Source: Cupriavidus lacunae
Lineage (GTDB): Bacteria; Pseudomonadota; Gammaproteobacteria; Burkholderiales; Burkholderiaceae
DNA length: 64,000 nucleotides
Direction of reading: 5' to 3'
NCBI RefSeq assembly: GCF_003353055.1
Contig: NZ_QKWJ01000001.1
Location: forward strand, 372,213-436,212
Of the stretch, positions 8,920-17,975 are shown piece after piece (within the stretch, counting starts at the first letter, position 1; each line of letters begins with the position of its first letter). Below the pieces are notes generated by a model that was not told where the DNA came from, did no database searches, and worked only from the letters and a program-made list of their open reading frames with translations. Both the position numbers and the translations under genes were made by a program.

Positions 8920-9010
8920 CAAACCAACCTCATGGCGCCAAGCCCAAAAACAAAAACGGCACACACCCAAAGGCATGCGCCGCTCTCCCAGCAAAACCGC
9001 GGATAACGCG

Positions 9011-10063
9011 TCAGACCACGATAGTCTGCGCCTCCCCCTCAGCCCGCTCGCGAATCTCACCGATCTGCCACACGGCCTCACCAGCCGCCTGCAGGTGGCG
9101 GATAGCCCGCTCAGCATCTTCCTTGGCCACAATCACCACCATGCCGATGCCACAGTTGAACACACGGTGCATTTCGTCGTCAGCCACGCGCCCCTGCGCC
9201 TGCAGCCACTGGAACAGCGGCGGCAGCGTCCAGGCGTCACGCTTGAGCACGGCGGTAACATCTTGCGCCAGCACGCGCGGCACGTTCTCGGTCAGGCCAC
9301 CGCCGGTGATATGCGCCATGCCCTTGACCGGCAGCGTCTCGATCAGCGACAGCAGCGGCTTCACGTAGATCCGCGTCGGCGCCATGATCGCGTCCTGCAG
9401 GCGCTGGCCATGGAAGTCGGCATTCAGGTCCGGCTTGGCCACTTCGATGATCTTGCGCACCAGCGAATAGCCGTTGGAATGCGCACCCGACGAAGCCAGG
9501 CCCAGCACCACGTCGCCCGGGGTGATGGCGCTGCCGTCGATGATCTTCTTCTTTTCGACCGCGCCGACGGCAAAGCCGGCCAGGTCGTATTCGCCGTCCG
9601 GGTACATGCTCGGCATTTCGGCGGTCTCGCCGCCGATCAGCGCGCAGCCGGCCAGCTCGCAACCGCGGGCGATGCCCTGGATCACGGTGGCGGCGGTGTC
9701 CACGTCGAGCTTGCCACAGGCGAAGTAGTCGAGGAAGAACAGCGGCTCGGCACCCTGCACCAGGATGTCGTTGACGCTCATGGCGACCAGGTCCTGGCCG
9801 ACGGTGTCATGGCGGTTGAGCTGGAAGGCGAGCTTGAGCTTGGTGCCCACGCCGTCGGTGCCCGACACCAGCACCGGCTCCTGGAACTTCTTCGACAGCT
9901 CGAATAGCGCACCGAACCCGCCGATGCCCGCCATCACGCCCTCGCGCATGGTGCGCTTGGCAAACGGCTTGATGCGGTCGACCAGCGCGTCGCCGGCATC
10001 GATATCAACACCGGCGTCGCGGTAGGAAAGGCCTGCCTGGCCGGCGGTCGGGGATGCGCTCAT
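9011..10063 (-). CDS. purM: Phosphoribosylformylglycinamidine cyclo-ligase (AIR synthetase)
   Basis: A 350-residue PurM of usual length. It closes the imidazole ring of AIR from FGAM with ATP, the fifth step of purine synthesis. Diagnostic segments are [20 protein letters not shown] at the N-terminus, [12 protein letters not shown] (ATP site), [11 protein letters not shown] and [15 protein letters not shown]. The ATG at 10063 has an SD-like GGA upstream. It is monocistronic here, divergent from the permease gene at 10257, and its transcript runs into the long inverted repeat. Confidence 0.97.
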   Translation of the reverse strand: MSASPTAGQAGLSYRDAGVDIDAGDALVDRIKPFAKRTMREGVMAGIGGFGALFELSKKFQEPVLVSGTDGVGTKLKLAFQLNRHDTVGQDLVAMSVNDILVQGAEPLFFLDYFACGKLDVDTAATVIQGIARGCELAGCALIGGETAEMPSMYPDGEYDLAGFAVGAVEKKKIIDGSAITPGDVVLGLASSGAHSNGYSLVRKIIEVAKPDLNADFHGQRLQDAIMAPTRIYVKPLLSLIETLPVKGMAHITGGGLTENVPRVLAQDVTAVLKRDAWTLPPLFQWLQAQGRVADDEMHRVFNCGIGMVVIVAKEDAERAIRHLQAAGEAVWQIGEIRERAEGEAQTIVV

Positions 10064-10256
10064 GGGAACCTGCTTGTCCTGGAGGAAATAAAGTGAGGAA
10101 TTCGGCGCTCGGGCCGCCGCAGCTTCCGTCGCTTGGCATCGGAAGGCGGGCGCGAGTCCAGTAGAATCGCAATTTTAACGGATAGAGGCCCCTTGCTTCC
10201 AGTTTCCGGCGAGATCGCGCCGAGAACCGCGCTGCCGCCCCTCCCCCCAACCATTG

Positions 10257-11327
10257 ATGAATGCCCCGCTGCTGAACCAAGAGGCCAAGCGCATCCTGCT
10301 GTGGATCGTCGTGGCCATCGCGCTGTTCGCCGCCATCATCGCGCTGGCGCCGGTGCTGACGCCGTTCCTGTTCGCGTTCATCTTCGCCTATATCCTGAAC
10401 CCCGGCGTGGACTGGCTGCAGCGCCGCCGCGTGCCGCGCGCGGTGGGCGTGACGCTGATGATCCTGCTGCTGACGGTGATCTGCGTGATGCTGATGCTGC
10501 TGCTGATCGCGGTGCTGCAGCGCGAGATCCCGCAGGTGCGCGAGCAGCTGCCGATCCTGCTGAAGAAACTCAACTCCGTGGTCTCGCCGCGCCTGGCCGA
10601 GTTCGGCGTGCGCATACGCTTTGACTTCCCCGGCCTGCGCAACATGCTGTCGGACCGCTTTGCGGCCAGCCCGGAAGACCTGCTGGTGGTGTTGCTGAAC
10701 TACATCAAGATGTCGGGTTCGGCGCTGATCACCGTGGCGGGCATCGTCTTTATCGTGCCCATCGTCATGTTCTACCTGATGATGGACTGGCACATGGTGA
10801 TGCGCCGCATCGAGGGCGTGGTGCCGCGCCGCTGGGTGCCCAAGGTGCGCGAGCTGATCAACGAGACCGACGCGCTGCTGTCGCAATATCTGCGCGGCCA
10901 GATCCTGGTGATGGTGATCCTGGCGGCGATCTACTCGATCGGGCTGACCGTCGCCGGCTTCGATATCGGCGTGCCGGTCGGGGTCTTCACGGGGCTGGCG
11001 GTATTTATCCCGTATATTGGCTTTGGCGTCGGGCTGGTCATGGCGGTCCTGGCCGCGCTGCTGCAGTTCGGCAACTGGTACGGGCTGGCCGCGGTGGCGG
11101 TGGTCTACGGCTTCGGCCAGTTCATCGAGAGCTTTTACCTGACGCCGCGACTGGTGGGCGAGCGCATCGGCCTGCACCCGCTGGTGGTGATCTTCGCGCT
11201 GCTCGCCTTCGGCCAGCTGTTCGGCTTCTTCGGCGTGCTGCTGGCGCTGCCGACCTGCGCCGTGCTGCTGGTTGGCGCGCGCCAGCTGCGCCGGGTTTAC
11301 CTGGCCAGCGACCTGTACCGAAAATAA
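10257..11327 (+). CDS. AI-2E family transporter (PerM-type inner-membrane permease)
   Basis: A 356-residue multi-helix membrane protein of the UPF0118/AI-2 exporter family. ATG 10257 is preferred over the TTG immediately before it. Helical segments are obvious at the N-terminus (ILLWIVVAIALFAAIIALAP) and in the C-terminal half, where PYIGFGVGLVMAVLAALLQF and FIESFYLTPRLVGERIGLHP are characteristic family motifs. Transport substrates in this family differ, so none is assigned. hda follows 44 bases later, and the perM-hda neighbourhood next to divergent purM is a common proteobacterial order. Confidence 0.88.
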   Translation: MNAPLLNQEAKRILLWIVVAIALFAAIIALAPVLTPFLFAFIFAYILNPGVDWLQRRRVPRAVGVTLMILLLTVICVMLMLLLIAVLQREIPQVREQLPILLKKLNSVVSPRLAEFGVRIRFDFPGLRNMLSDRFAASPEDLLVVLLNYIKMSGSALITVAGIVFIVPIVMFYLMMDWHMVMRRIEGVVPRRWVPKVRELINETDALLSQYLRGQILVMVILAAIYSIGLTVAGFDIGVPVGVFTGLAVFIPYIGFGVGLVMAVLAALLQFGNWYGLAAVAVVYGFGQFIESFYLTPRLVGERIGLHPLVVIFALLAFGQLFGFFGVLLALPTCAVLLVGARQLRRVYLASDLYRK

Positions 11328-11371
11328 CGGCTGCCACCCTGCTGCCCACACCCGCAAGTTAGCCATACGTC

Positions 11372-12079
11372 ATGTTCCCGCGTCCCAAGCAACTGTCGCT
11401 CGAGCTGGGCAGCCCGCCGCCTTCGACTTTCGAGAATTTCGTGGTGGCGTCCAACCGCGAGGCGCTGCAGCGCCTGCGCGAGCTGCCGGCCGCGCTCGCC
11501 CAGGAGCGCGCCAGCGATCGCCTGGTCTACCTGTGGGGCGAGGTCGGCTGCGGCCGTACCCATCTGCTGCACGCGGTGTGCGAGGCCGGGCCGCAGCACG
11601 GCATCCGCTGCCGCTATCTGAGCCCGCACCACCCGCTGTCGGACTTCCTGTTCGACCCGTGGTGCCAGCTCTATACCGTGGATGACGTCGAATTGCTCGA
11701 CGAAGCGCGCCAGATCGCGGTGTTCTCGCTCTACAACGAGGTGCGCGCCCATGTGCGCACCGCGCTGGTGGTGGCGGGCGGCCTGGCGCCGCGCGCGATG
11801 CCGGTGCGCGAAGACCTGCGCACACGCCTGGGCTGGGGCCTGGTATACCAGGTTGCACCGTTGTCTGACGACGACAAGAAGGCCGCTGTGTTGCAAGCGG
11901 CACGTGAGCGCGGCCTGCAACTGTCGCCCGAGATCACGCACTGGCTGGTGACGCGGCATTACCGCGACATGCCGAGCCTGATGGCACTGCTGGACGCGCT
12001 CGACACTTACTCGCTGGAACGCAAGCGGCCGGTGACACTGCCGCTGCTGCGTGAAATGTTTGCTGAATTCCGGGATTAG
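11372..12079 (+). CDS. hda: DnaA regulatory inactivator Hda
   Basis: A 235-residue DnaA-like AAA+ protein without the DnaA DNA-binding domain. The N-terminal QLSLEL (residues 7-12) is the beta-clamp binding motif, and GEVGCGRT (56-63) is the P-loop, with arginine in place of lysine as I recall it in E. coli Hda. Hda on the loaded clamp triggers ATP hydrolysis by DnaA and prevents over-initiation. The protein ends soon after the AAA+ lid, MFAEFRD. Downstream of the PerM-type gene and 101 bases ahead of the HAD gene, it is likely part of a housekeeping run. Confidence 0.9.
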   Translation: MFPRPKQLSLELGSPPPSTFENFVVASNREALQRLRELPAALAQERASDRLVYLWGEVGCGRTHLLHAVCEAGPQHGIRCRYLSPHHPLSDFLFDPWCQLYTVDDVELLDEARQIAVFSLYNEVRAHVRTALVVAGGLAPRAMPVREDLRTRLGWGLVYQVAPLSDDDKKAAVLQAARERGLQLSPEITHWLVTRHYRDMPSLMALLDALDTYSLERKRPVTLPLLREMFAEFRD

Positions 12080-12180
12080 CGCCGGCAACGGGGCACAAAC
12101 CGTGTCCAGCGCGGCCAGGCCGCACTCCGGCCCTCTGGCCCTCCCGCCCGACCTCTCGCCTTAAGGTAAAATCGCCGCCC

Positions 12181-12855
12181 ATGAATCTGGCACTCTTTGA
12201 CCTCGACCACACCCTGATCCCGACCGACAGCGACCATGAATGGGGCCGCTTCCTGGTCCGCCTGGGCGTCGTCGACGAGGAAACCTACCGGCAGAAGAAC
12301 GACGAGTTCTACGGCCACTACAAGGCCGGCACCCTCGACATCCAGGCCTTCCTGCGCTTTGCGCTGGCGCCGCTGGCGGCCAACCCGCGCGACCGGCTCG
12401 ATACCATGCGGGCGCGCTTCATGCACGAGGTCATCGACCCGGTGATCACGCCGCAGGCGCGCGCGCTGGTCTGCAAGCACCTGGAAGCCGGCGACCTGTG
12501 CGCGGTGGTGACCGCCACCAACAGCTTCGTCACCGCGCCGATCGCCGCGACCTTCGGCATCAAGCACCTGATCGCGACCGAGCCCGCCACCGTCGACGGC
12601 AAGCCCGGGAGCCAGTTCACCGGCGAGGTCGAGGGCGTGCCCAGCTTCCGCGAAGGCAAGATCACCCGCGTCGAGGCCTGGCTCAAGAGCCAGGGCGCGC
12701 AGTGGGACCATTTCGAAAACACCACCTTCTACAGCGACTCGGCCAACGACCTGCCCCTGCTGGAAAAAGTCTCGGAGCCGATCGCCACCAACCCGGACGA
12801 TCGCCTGCGCCACCACGCCGCCGCGGCAGGCTGGCGCATCATGGATCTGTTCTGA
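12181..12855 (+). CDS. HAD-IB family phosphatase (SerB-like)
   Basis: A 224-residue HAD hydrolase. Motif I is FDLDHTLIPTDSD with nucleophile D7 and acid/base D9; motif II is near VVTATNSF; motif IV is SDSANDLPLL. The helical cap and EVEGVPSFREGKITRV segment place it in subfamily IB with phosphoserine phosphatase and CicA-like proteins. The exact substrate is not set. Its stop is separated from the pcnB GTG by one base, implying translational coupling in a pcnB-folK-dNK-panB transcription unit. Confidence 0.85.
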   Translation: MNLALFDLDHTLIPTDSDHEWGRFLVRLGVVDEETYRQKNDEFYGHYKAGTLDIQAFLRFALAPLAANPRDRLDTMRARFMHEVIDPVITPQARALVCKHLEAGDLCAVVTATNSFVTAPIAATFGIKHLIATEPATVDGKPGSQFTGEVEGVPSFREGKITRVEAWLKSQGAQWDHFENTTFYSDSANDLPLLEKVSEPIATNPDDRLRHHAAAAGWRIMDLF

Positions 12856-12856
12856 C

Positions 12857-14407
12857 GTGATCAAGAAGCTCATCACCCGGCTGCTGGGCAAACCCGGCCC
12901 CAAGCAGCGCCGCACCGGCCGTGCCCATACGCCGCGCATTGTCGGCGCCGACGAACACCAGATCGACCCTGCGCTGCTGTCGCGCAATGCCGTCAAGGTC
13001 ACCTCAACGCTGCAGCAGGCCGGCTACCAGGCCTATATCGTGGGCGGCGCCGTGCGCGACCTGCTGCTCGGCATCAAGCCCAAGGATTTCGACGTCGCCA
13101 CCAACGCCACGCCCGACCAGGTGCAGGCGCTGTTCCGGCGCTCGCGCATCATCGGCCGGCGCTTCCAGATCGTGCATGTCACCTTCTACGGCGGGCGCGA
13201 GCAGGAAATCATCGAGGTCTCGACCTTCCGCGCGCTGGTCGACGCCATCGCCAGCGAGACCCTGCCCGAAGGCCGCCGCCTGAAGCGCGCCGAGCTCGAC
13301 ACCAAGACCCATGCGATCGATGCCTCGGGCCGGGTGCTGCGCGACAACGTGTGGGGCTCGCAGGCCGAAGACGCGGAACGCCGCGACTTCACCATCAATG
13401 CGATGTACTACGACCCGGCCGCGCAGACCGTGCATGACTACCATCACGGCATGGAAGACATCCGCGCGCGCACGCTGCGCATGATCGGCGACCCGGTCAC
13501 GCGCTACCGCGAAGACCCGATACGGATGCTGCGCGTGGTGCGCTTTGCCGCCAAGACCGGCTTCGAGATCGACGAGGCCACGCGCGACCCGATCGCCGGC
13601 CTGGCCTCGCTGATCCACAACGTGCCGAGCGCGCGCCTGTTCGACGAAATGCTCAAGCTGCTGATGTCCGGGCACGCCTGGGCCTCGCTGCAGGAACTGC
13701 GCAAGGCGGGCCTGCACCAGGGCCTGCTGCCGCTGCTGGACGTGGCGCTGGAGCAGCCCATGGGCCAGCGCTTCGTGCAGCTGGCGCTGGACAACACCGA
13801 CCGCCGCGTGCAGGCCGGCAAGCCGGTCTCGCCGGGCTTCCTGTTTGCCGCGCTGCTTTGGCACCACGTGCTGCAGCGCTGGACCAAGCTGCGCGACGAA
13901 GGCGAGCACGCCATTGCCGCGCTGAACACCGCCATGGACATGGTGCTGGAAAAGCAGACCGGCCAGCTGGCGATCCAGCGCCGCTTTGTCACCGACATGC
14001 GCGATATCTGGGGCATGCAGCCGCGCTTCGAGAAACGCGTGGGCCGTATGCCGTTCCGGCTGCTGGAGTCGCCGCGCTTCCGTGCCGGCTTCGACTTCCT
14101 GCACTTGCGCTGCCAGTCGGGCGAGCTGCCCGAGGAACTGGCCACCTGGTGGCAGGACTTCCAGGACGCCGACCCGGGCGAGCGCGAGGACCTGATCGAC
14201 GCGGTGCGCGGCGCGCGTGGCGCGGGCGGTCAGGGTGGCCAAGGTGGCCAAAGCGGCCAGGGCACCCAGGGCGCCGAGGGCGAAGGCCCGGCACGCAAGA
14301 AGCGCCGCCGGCGCGGTCCGCGGAAATCGGATAAAGTGTCCTCCCGGAGCGACACGGACGCGGGCGAGGCAGCGCATGCCGGCCCCGGCCAGCCGGAGGA
14401 AACTTAA
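12857..14407 (+). CDS. pcnB: Poly(A) polymerase I (PcnB)
   Basis: A 516-residue class II nucleotidyltransferase that adds 3' poly(A) tails and so promotes RNA decay. It starts with GTG 12857, one base after the HAD stop. Head-domain motifs are IVGGAVRDLLLG and DFDVATNATPDQV (catalytic Asp pair), then RRDFTINAMYYDP and the RYREDPIRMLRVVRFAAKTGF neck, which favours poly(A) polymerase over CCA-adding enzyme. The tail carries a Gly-Gln-rich low-complexity run (about residues 455-475) and a basic KKRRRRGPRK segment, probably RNA-binding. The stop abuts the folK ATG. Confidence 0.93.
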   Translation: MIKKLITRLLGKPGPKQRRTGRAHTPRIVGADEHQIDPALLSRNAVKVTSTLQQAGYQAYIVGGAVRDLLLGIKPKDFDVATNATPDQVQALFRRSRIIGRRFQIVHVTFYGGREQEIIEVSTFRALVDAIASETLPEGRRLKRAELDTKTHAIDASGRVLRDNVWGSQAEDAERRDFTINAMYYDPAAQTVHDYHHGMEDIRARTLRMIGDPVTRYREDPIRMLRVVRFAAKTGFEIDEATRDPIAGLASLIHNVPSARLFDEMLKLLMSGHAWASLQELRKAGLHQGLLPLLDVALEQPMGQRFVQLALDNTDRRVQAGKPVSPGFLFAALLWHHVLQRWTKLRDEGEHAIAALNTAMDMVLEKQTGQLAIQRRFVTDMRDIWGMQPRFEKRVGRMPFRLLESPRFRAGFDFLHLRCQSGELPEELATWWQDFQDADPGEREDLIDAVRGARGAGGQGGQGGQSGQGTQGAEGEGPARKKRRRRGPRKSDKVSSRSDTDAGEAAHAGPGQPEET

Positions 14408-14947
14408 ATGACGCTTGCCTTCATCGGCATCGGGGCCAATCTGGGGGACGCCCGCCAGGCCATCAAGGACGCCATCGTGTGCCTGGCCCAGCAGGTCGGC
14501 ATCACGGTGCTGGCGCGTTCCTCGCTCTATCGCACCGCCCCGGTCGATGCTGGCGGCGACGACTATTACAACGCGGTGGTCAAGGTGCAGACCTCGTTCA
14601 CCGCGGCGCAGCTGCTGCGCATCTGTCACCACATCGAAGACCAGTTCGGCCGCGAGCGCCCGTTCCACAACGCGCCGCGCACGCTGGACCTGGACCTGCT
14701 GCTGTTCGGCGACGAGCAGCACGACGACGAACACCTGACCGTGCCGCATCCGCGCCTGACCGAGCGCGCCTTCACGCTGGTGCCGCTGCTGGAGCTGGAC
14801 GCCGCGCTGGCTATCCCCGGCCGCGGCCGCGCCGCCGACTACCTGGCTGGCGTGGGCGCGCAGCGCATCGACAAGGTGTCCACCTGCAAGTGCCTGCGCA
14901 TGCAGGCCGCCGCTGGCGAGACCGGCGATGGCGGCACCCCTGGCTGA
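14408..14947 (+). CDS. folK: 2-amino-4-hydroxy-6-hydroxymethyldihydropteridine diphosphokinase
   Basis: A 179-residue HPPK that pyrophosphorylates hydroxymethyl-dihydropterin for folate synthesis. Conserved segments: AFIGIGANLGD at the start, SSLYRTAPVD, YYNAVVKVQT, RTLDLDLLLFGD (Mg2+ site) and VPHPRLTERAFTLVPL. The ATG follows the pcnB stop without a gap. The C-terminal ~20 residues, with CKCLRMQ, extend past the usual core and have no assigned role. pcnB-folK is a very common pair. Confidence 0.95.
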   Translation: MTLAFIGIGANLGDARQAIKDAIVCLAQQVGITVLARSSLYRTAPVDAGGDDYYNAVVKVQTSFTAAQLLRICHHIEDQFGRERPFHNAPRTLDLDLLLFGDEQHDDEHLTVPHPRLTERAFTLVPLLELDAALAIPGRGRAADYLAGVGAQRIDKVSTCKCLRMQAAAGETGDGGTPG

Positions 14948-15003
14948 ACCCGCCCGGCGGCACCCGCGGCGCTGCCACCCCACCCACTGACGCCCGGAGC
15001 GCC

Positions 15004-15645
15004 ATGCTCGATCACCTGCGCCGCATTGTCGTCGAAGGCCCCGTCGGATCCGGCAAGACCTCGCTGGCCCAGCGCCTGGCGCGCACGCTGCACGCCCAGG
15101 AATTGCCCGACAGCGCACGCCGCAGCCCCTTCCTCGAGCCCTTCTACCGCGATCCCGCGCGCCACGCGCTGGCGCTGCAGCTGTGGTGCCTGACCCAGCG
15201 CGCGGTGCAGCTGCAGCAATGGCAGGCGGGGGTCATGGCCGGCCAGCGCATGGTCACCAACTTCCTGATCGCCAAGGACCGGCTCCACGCCGCGCTGACA
15301 CTGTCCGCGGACGAACTGGCGCTCTACGACGCCATTGCCGCCCGCCTGGACCTGCCGCCCCAGCGCGCCGACCTGGTGATCGTGCTGCAGGCCACGCCGT
15401 CGCTCTTGCGCGAGCGCATCGCGCGCCGCGGCGAGGCCGGCGAGGCCGGTATCGACGAACATTATCTGCAGCGCCTGGCCGGCGCCTACGGCGAATTGTT
15501 CCACCGGTACGACGAGGCGCCCGTGCTGGTCGTCGACACCGCCCACTTCAATCCGGTGGACAATGATGACGATTTCCGTACACTACTGTCGCGCATCGAA
15601 AACATGCGCGGCCGCAAGGCCTTTCTCAATCTCGCTGCGCCCTGA
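15004..15645 (+). CDS. Deoxynucleoside kinase family protein (deoxyadenosine/deoxyguanosine kinase-like)
   Basis: A 213-residue P-loop kinase. ATG 15004 places GPVGSGKT at residues 12-19, normal for this family; the longer frame to 14479 merely overlaps folK. Other features are [14 protein letters not shown], a DRL/KDRLHA-type segment after the second helix, and a lid with [10 protein letters not shown]. The family phosphorylates deoxynucleosides for salvage. In Burkholderiales this gene regularly stands between folK and panB, as here. Which deoxynucleoside it prefers cannot be read from the sequence. Confidence 0.82.
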   Translation: MLDHLRRIVVEGPVGSGKTSLAQRLARTLHAQELPDSARRSPFLEPFYRDPARHALALQLWCLTQRAVQLQQWQAGVMAGQRMVTNFLIAKDRLHAALTLSADELALYDAIAARLDLPPQRADLVIVLQATPSLLRERIARRGEAGEAGIDEHYLQRLAGAYGELFHRYDEAPVLVVDTAHFNPVDNDDDFRTLLSRIENMRGRKAFLNLAAP

Positions 15646-15746
15646 CAGGCTCACCGCCTGCCAGACCCAACACAATAACGACGGCTGTCGCTGCCGTGCG
15701 GGCGGCCCTCCCGGCACCGGCAAGACCGTCCTACACGGGCACTGCC

Positions 15747-16568
15747 ATGAGCTACCTCCTCGATCCCTCCCGCAAGACCATCACGATTCCCAAACTGCAG
15801 GCGATGCGTGACGCCGGCGAGAAAATCGCCATGCTGACCGCGTACGACTCGTCCTTCGCCGCGCTGCTCGACTACTGCGGCGTGGAAATGATCCTGGTCG
15901 GCGATTCGCTGGGCAATGTGATGCAGGGCCAGCAGACCACGCTGCCGGTCACGCTGGAACAGATGGCCTACCACACCGAATGCGCGGCGCGCGGCAACCA
16001 GACCGCGCTGCTGCTGACGGACCTGCCGTTCGGCACCTATCCGACGCCTGAGACCGCGTTTGCGAGCGCGGTCACGCTGATGAAGGCCGGCGCGCAGATG
16101 GTCAAGCTCGAAGGCGGCGACTGGCTCGCGCCAATCGTCAAGTTCCTGGTCGAGCGCAGCATCCCGGTGTGCGCGCATATCGGCCTGACGCCGCAGTCGG
16201 TGCACGCGCTGGGCGGCTTCAAGGTGCAGGGCAAGACCGACGCCGGCGCGGCCCAGCTCAAGCGCGATGCGCTGGCGCTGCAGGCCGCCGGCGCGCAGGT
16301 GGTGCTGATGGAAGCAGTGCCCGCGACGCTGGCCGGCGAGATCACGCAATTGCTGACGGTGCCCACCATCGGCATCGGCGCGGGCGCGGACTGCACCGGC
16401 CAGGTGCTGGTGCTGCAGGACATGCTCAACATCTACCCGGGCCGCAAGGCCAAGTTCGTGCGCAATTTCATGGATGGCCAGACCTCGATCGAGGCAGCCG
16501 TGCGCGCCTACGTGGCCGCCGTCAAGGACGGCAGCTTCCCCGCCGCCGAGCACACCTTCTCCGCCTGA
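15747..16568 (+). CDS. panB: 3-methyl-2-oxobutanoate hydroxymethyltransferase (ketopantoate hydroxymethyltransferase)
   Basis: A 273-residue PanB that makes ketopantoate from 2-oxoisovalerate and methylene-THF, the first committed step to pantothenate. ATG 15747 gives [20 protein letters not shown], matching the family start; the 17 codons upstream do not look like protein. Conserved blocks: [32 protein letters not shown] (metal-binding Asp), VKLEGGDW and [22 protein letters not shown]. Placement after folK and the kinase groups cofactor genes together. panC is not adjacent. Confidence 0.96.
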   Translation: MSYLLDPSRKTITIPKLQAMRDAGEKIAMLTAYDSSFAALLDYCGVEMILVGDSLGNVMQGQQTTLPVTLEQMAYHTECAARGNQTALLLTDLPFGTYPTPETAFASAVTLMKAGAQMVKLEGGDWLAPIVKFLVERSIPVCAHIGLTPQSVHALGGFKVQGKTDAGAAQLKRDALALQAAGAQVVLMEAVPATLAGEITQLLTVPTIGIGAGADCTGQVLVLQDMLNIYPGRKAKFVRNFMDGQTSIEAAVRAYVAAVKDGSFPAAEHTFSA

Positions 16569-16572
16569 TCCG

Positions 16573-17267
16573 GTGGAGATCGGCAGCGCCACCGCCGACG
16601 CCTTCCGCCTGCTGGCCAGCGGCGACGCCGGCCTGTGGTTCATTGTCTGGACCTCGCTGATGGTGGCGGTGCTGGGGCTGGCCATCGCCACGATGCCGGC
16701 CATTGCCGCGGCCTGGCTGATCGCCACGCGGCAGTTCCCGGGCCGGCGCGCGGTGGTGGTGGTGGCGCAGGCCTTTCTGTCGTTCCCGACCGTGCTGGTC
16801 GGGCTGGTCCTCTACCTGCTGCTCACGCGCCAGGGCCCGCTGGGCAGCCTGCACCTGCTGTTCACGCCGTCGGGCATGGTGCTGGGGCAGGCGGTGATCG
16901 GCTTCCCGGTGGTGCTGGCGTTTGCGCTGTCGACCCTGCAGGGGGCCGACGTGCGCCTGCGCGAGACCGCCTGGGTGCTGGGCGCCGGCCGCTGGCGCAC
17001 CTTCCTGACCGTGATCCGCGAACTGCGCTTCGGGCTGATGGCCGCGGTGGTCGCCGGCTTCGGCCGCGTGATTGCCGAGGTCGGCTCGGCCTTGATGATC
17101 GGCGGCAATATCGAAGGCTCGACCCGCACCATCACCACCGCCATCGCGCTGGAAACCAGCAAGGGCGAGTTCGCGCAGGGCATCGCGCTGGGCATCGTGC
17201 TGGTGGCGCTGGCGCTGCTGGTCAATATCGGCATGGCCTGGCTGCAGGGTGCCGGAGGCTTCCGCCG

Positions 17268-17271
<4 letters not shown>
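16573..17271 (+). CDS. ABC transporter permease, tungstate type (TupB-like)
   Basis: A 232-residue inner-membrane permease with about five to six helices. The GTG at 16573, four bases after the panB stop, is chosen because the upstream extension only shadows panB. The ABC permease loop is visible as LRETAWVLGAGRWRTFLTVIRELRFGLMAA (EAA-type), and the MIGGNIEGSTRTITTAIALE segment is characteristic of TupB/WtpB-type tungstate permeases. It overlaps the ATP-binding gene by four bases. No periplasmic binding protein (TupA) gene is next to it, unusual for an importer. Confidence 0.8.
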
Positions 17272-17966
<695 letters not shown>

Positions 17967-17975
17967 CGGCTGCGA

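Noticed and set aside
8027..8920. Open frames within the long inverted repeat (plus and minus)
   Set aside because: They are mirror images produced by the same repeat arms, with Trp/Gly/Arg-rich translation, no ribosome sites and no domains.
2051..15690. CAATAACGAC ... CTGTC seen both before gntR (2051) and before panB (15671)
   Set aside because: Only ten contiguous bases match, the contexts differ, and panB has no functional link to the hydantoin cluster; treated as chance.
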